From positions 1 through 19,464 of the forward strand of contig JAJIRX010000245.1 of NCBI GenBank assembly GCA_023853785.1: DNA of 19,464 bases. Direction: 5' to 3'. The DNA comes from Psilocybe azurescens (lineage: Eukaryota; Basidiomycota; Agaricomycetes; Agaricales; Agrocybaceae). The translations under genes and the position numbers were made by a program. Within the stretch, counting starts at the first letter, position 1, and each line of letters opens with the position of its first letter. Of this stretch, positions 18,833-19,464 are shown one piece after another. Under the pieces are notes generated by a model. The model was not told the DNA's origin, searched no databases, and worked only from the letters and a program-made list of their open reading frames with translations.

Positions 18833-19464
18833 TCAATCGTCATCGTCATCATCGTCATCATAGTCTACCAAACCGCCTACTAATTCCCGTCGTTTCTCTG
18901 CTAGCTCGGTGCCGAAAGGATCACTTTCGTCAATTTCCTTCTGCAGTTCTGCTGCCTTTTGTTGCGCTTTGCCTCCACCAATCGTTCGTCATCCTGCTTC
19001 CGAGCCAAGTATGCCTTACTACCGACAACTTTCTCCGGATTTTTGCATATTTTCAAGTCGTCTGTCAACTTCACGCACCGATTCTATGTTGGGTGGATGG
19101 CCATGATATGTAATCATCGACATAATTTCATCAACAGAATTTTTCAAACGCGAAGAGTCGGAGGGCATCTTTGAAGCAACCCACTCTGAGGCCACATCGG
19201 GAAGAGTTAAAGAAAACGCTGCCAGAGCTATTTGCGAGGGCGTATATATCAGCTCTGCGTCTGTTAGGCGAAGCCTCGGATATGGGCCAGTGCATTATCA
19301 TACAATCCAGGTTGCAACTTCTCCGTTGCACTAGGAAGATTCTATACGAATGGTGTTTGAATTTATTCATAAGATAAAAATATTTTACGAACTTGTACGT
19401 CCAGCCAGATGCCCCATAGAGCTCGATGAGCATGCCAGACAGCAAATTCAGAAGCCCAAGCTTT
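18833..19464 (-). CDS. Cyclin H (TFIIH/CAK cyclin, Ccl1/Mcs2 type), C-terminal part
   Basis: Cyclin partner of the TFIIH kinase that phosphorylates the RNA polymerase II tail. Only the C-terminal part is present; the gene runs off the right edge. Exons 19464-19393 (AWASEFAVWHAHRALWGIWL) and 19341-18833 are split by a 51-bp intron. The second cyclin fold carries LTDAELIYTPSQIALAA, very close to the cyclin H motif LTDAYLLYTPSQIAL. A helical end follows (MSMITYHGHPPNIESVREVD; KNPEKVVGSKAYLARKQDDE), then a run of eight Asp right before the stop. Frame breaks lie near 19267-19272, 19056-19059 and 18957-18960; each needs one base added or removed, and the flanking sequence stays conserved. An ordinary cyclin is less likely given the TPSQIAL motif. 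Confidence 0.8.

Noticed and set aside
18838..18860. ATC/GTC triplet run as a microsatellite or tandem repeat element
   Set aside because: It codes for the Asp tail of cyclin H, so a coding explanation is enough.
1..19464. A biosynthetic or defence gene cluster, transposon or CRISPR-like array
   Set aside because: The genes are conserved housekeeping types with unrelated roles; I saw no transposase, terminal repeats, spaced repeats or core biosynthetic enzyme.

Overview
The window looks like a nuclear segment from a filamentous fungus, most likely a basidiomycete of the Agaricomycetes type. The genes are compact and rich in short introns (about 44-80 bp, GT...AG), they lie on both strands, and the proteins recognised (a Rab5 GTPase with an acidic insert, a PPxY arrestin-like adaptor, SWI1, a CNH/GYF protein, a peroxisomal acyl-CoA synthetase) match that group. 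I see no rRNA, tRNA, CRISPR array or complete transposon. The species cannot be named from the sequence alone.

Layout, left to right. A D-2-hydroxyglutarate dehydrogenase 5' part (1-800, minus) diverges from a large CNH-type protein carrying a GYF-like domain (952-5148, plus). That gene converges on a 19-exon acyl-CoA synthetase with a peroxisomal C-terminus (5448-8163, minus). Next comes a decayed alginate-lyase-family gene (about 8580-10657, plus), then an intact Rab5-type GTPase (10899-11922, plus). Rab5 converges on an arrestin-like protein (12139-14192, minus), which is followed on the same strand by SWI1 (14435-17448, minus). SWI1 diverges from a small DUF1764 protein (17767-18411, plus). 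The window ends inside a cyclin H gene (18833-19464, minus).

Functional picture: this is mostly a housekeeping neighbourhood. It holds mitochondrial and peroxisomal metabolism (D2HGDH, acyl-CoA synthetase), endosomal traffic and its ubiquitin adaptors (Rab5, arrestin-like), and chromatin/transcription (SWI1, cyclin H). Nothing suggests a co-regulated cluster. The only accessory element is the decayed secreted lyase.

The most striking global feature is about twenty single-base length changes, mostly in or beside short homopolymers. They break the reading frame of seven conserved genes while each side stays clearly conserved. The acyl-CoA synthetase and Rab5 genes have none. I read this mainly as sequence error in a draft assembly. 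The alginate-lyase gene differs: it also has three in-frame stops and a lost splice acceptor, so it is probably a real pseudogene. The best biology to follow up is the 4-nt microexon in the acyl-CoA synthetase, the 11-nt microexon and split start codon region of SWI1, and the GYF-like domain lodged inside a CNH-type propeller protein.
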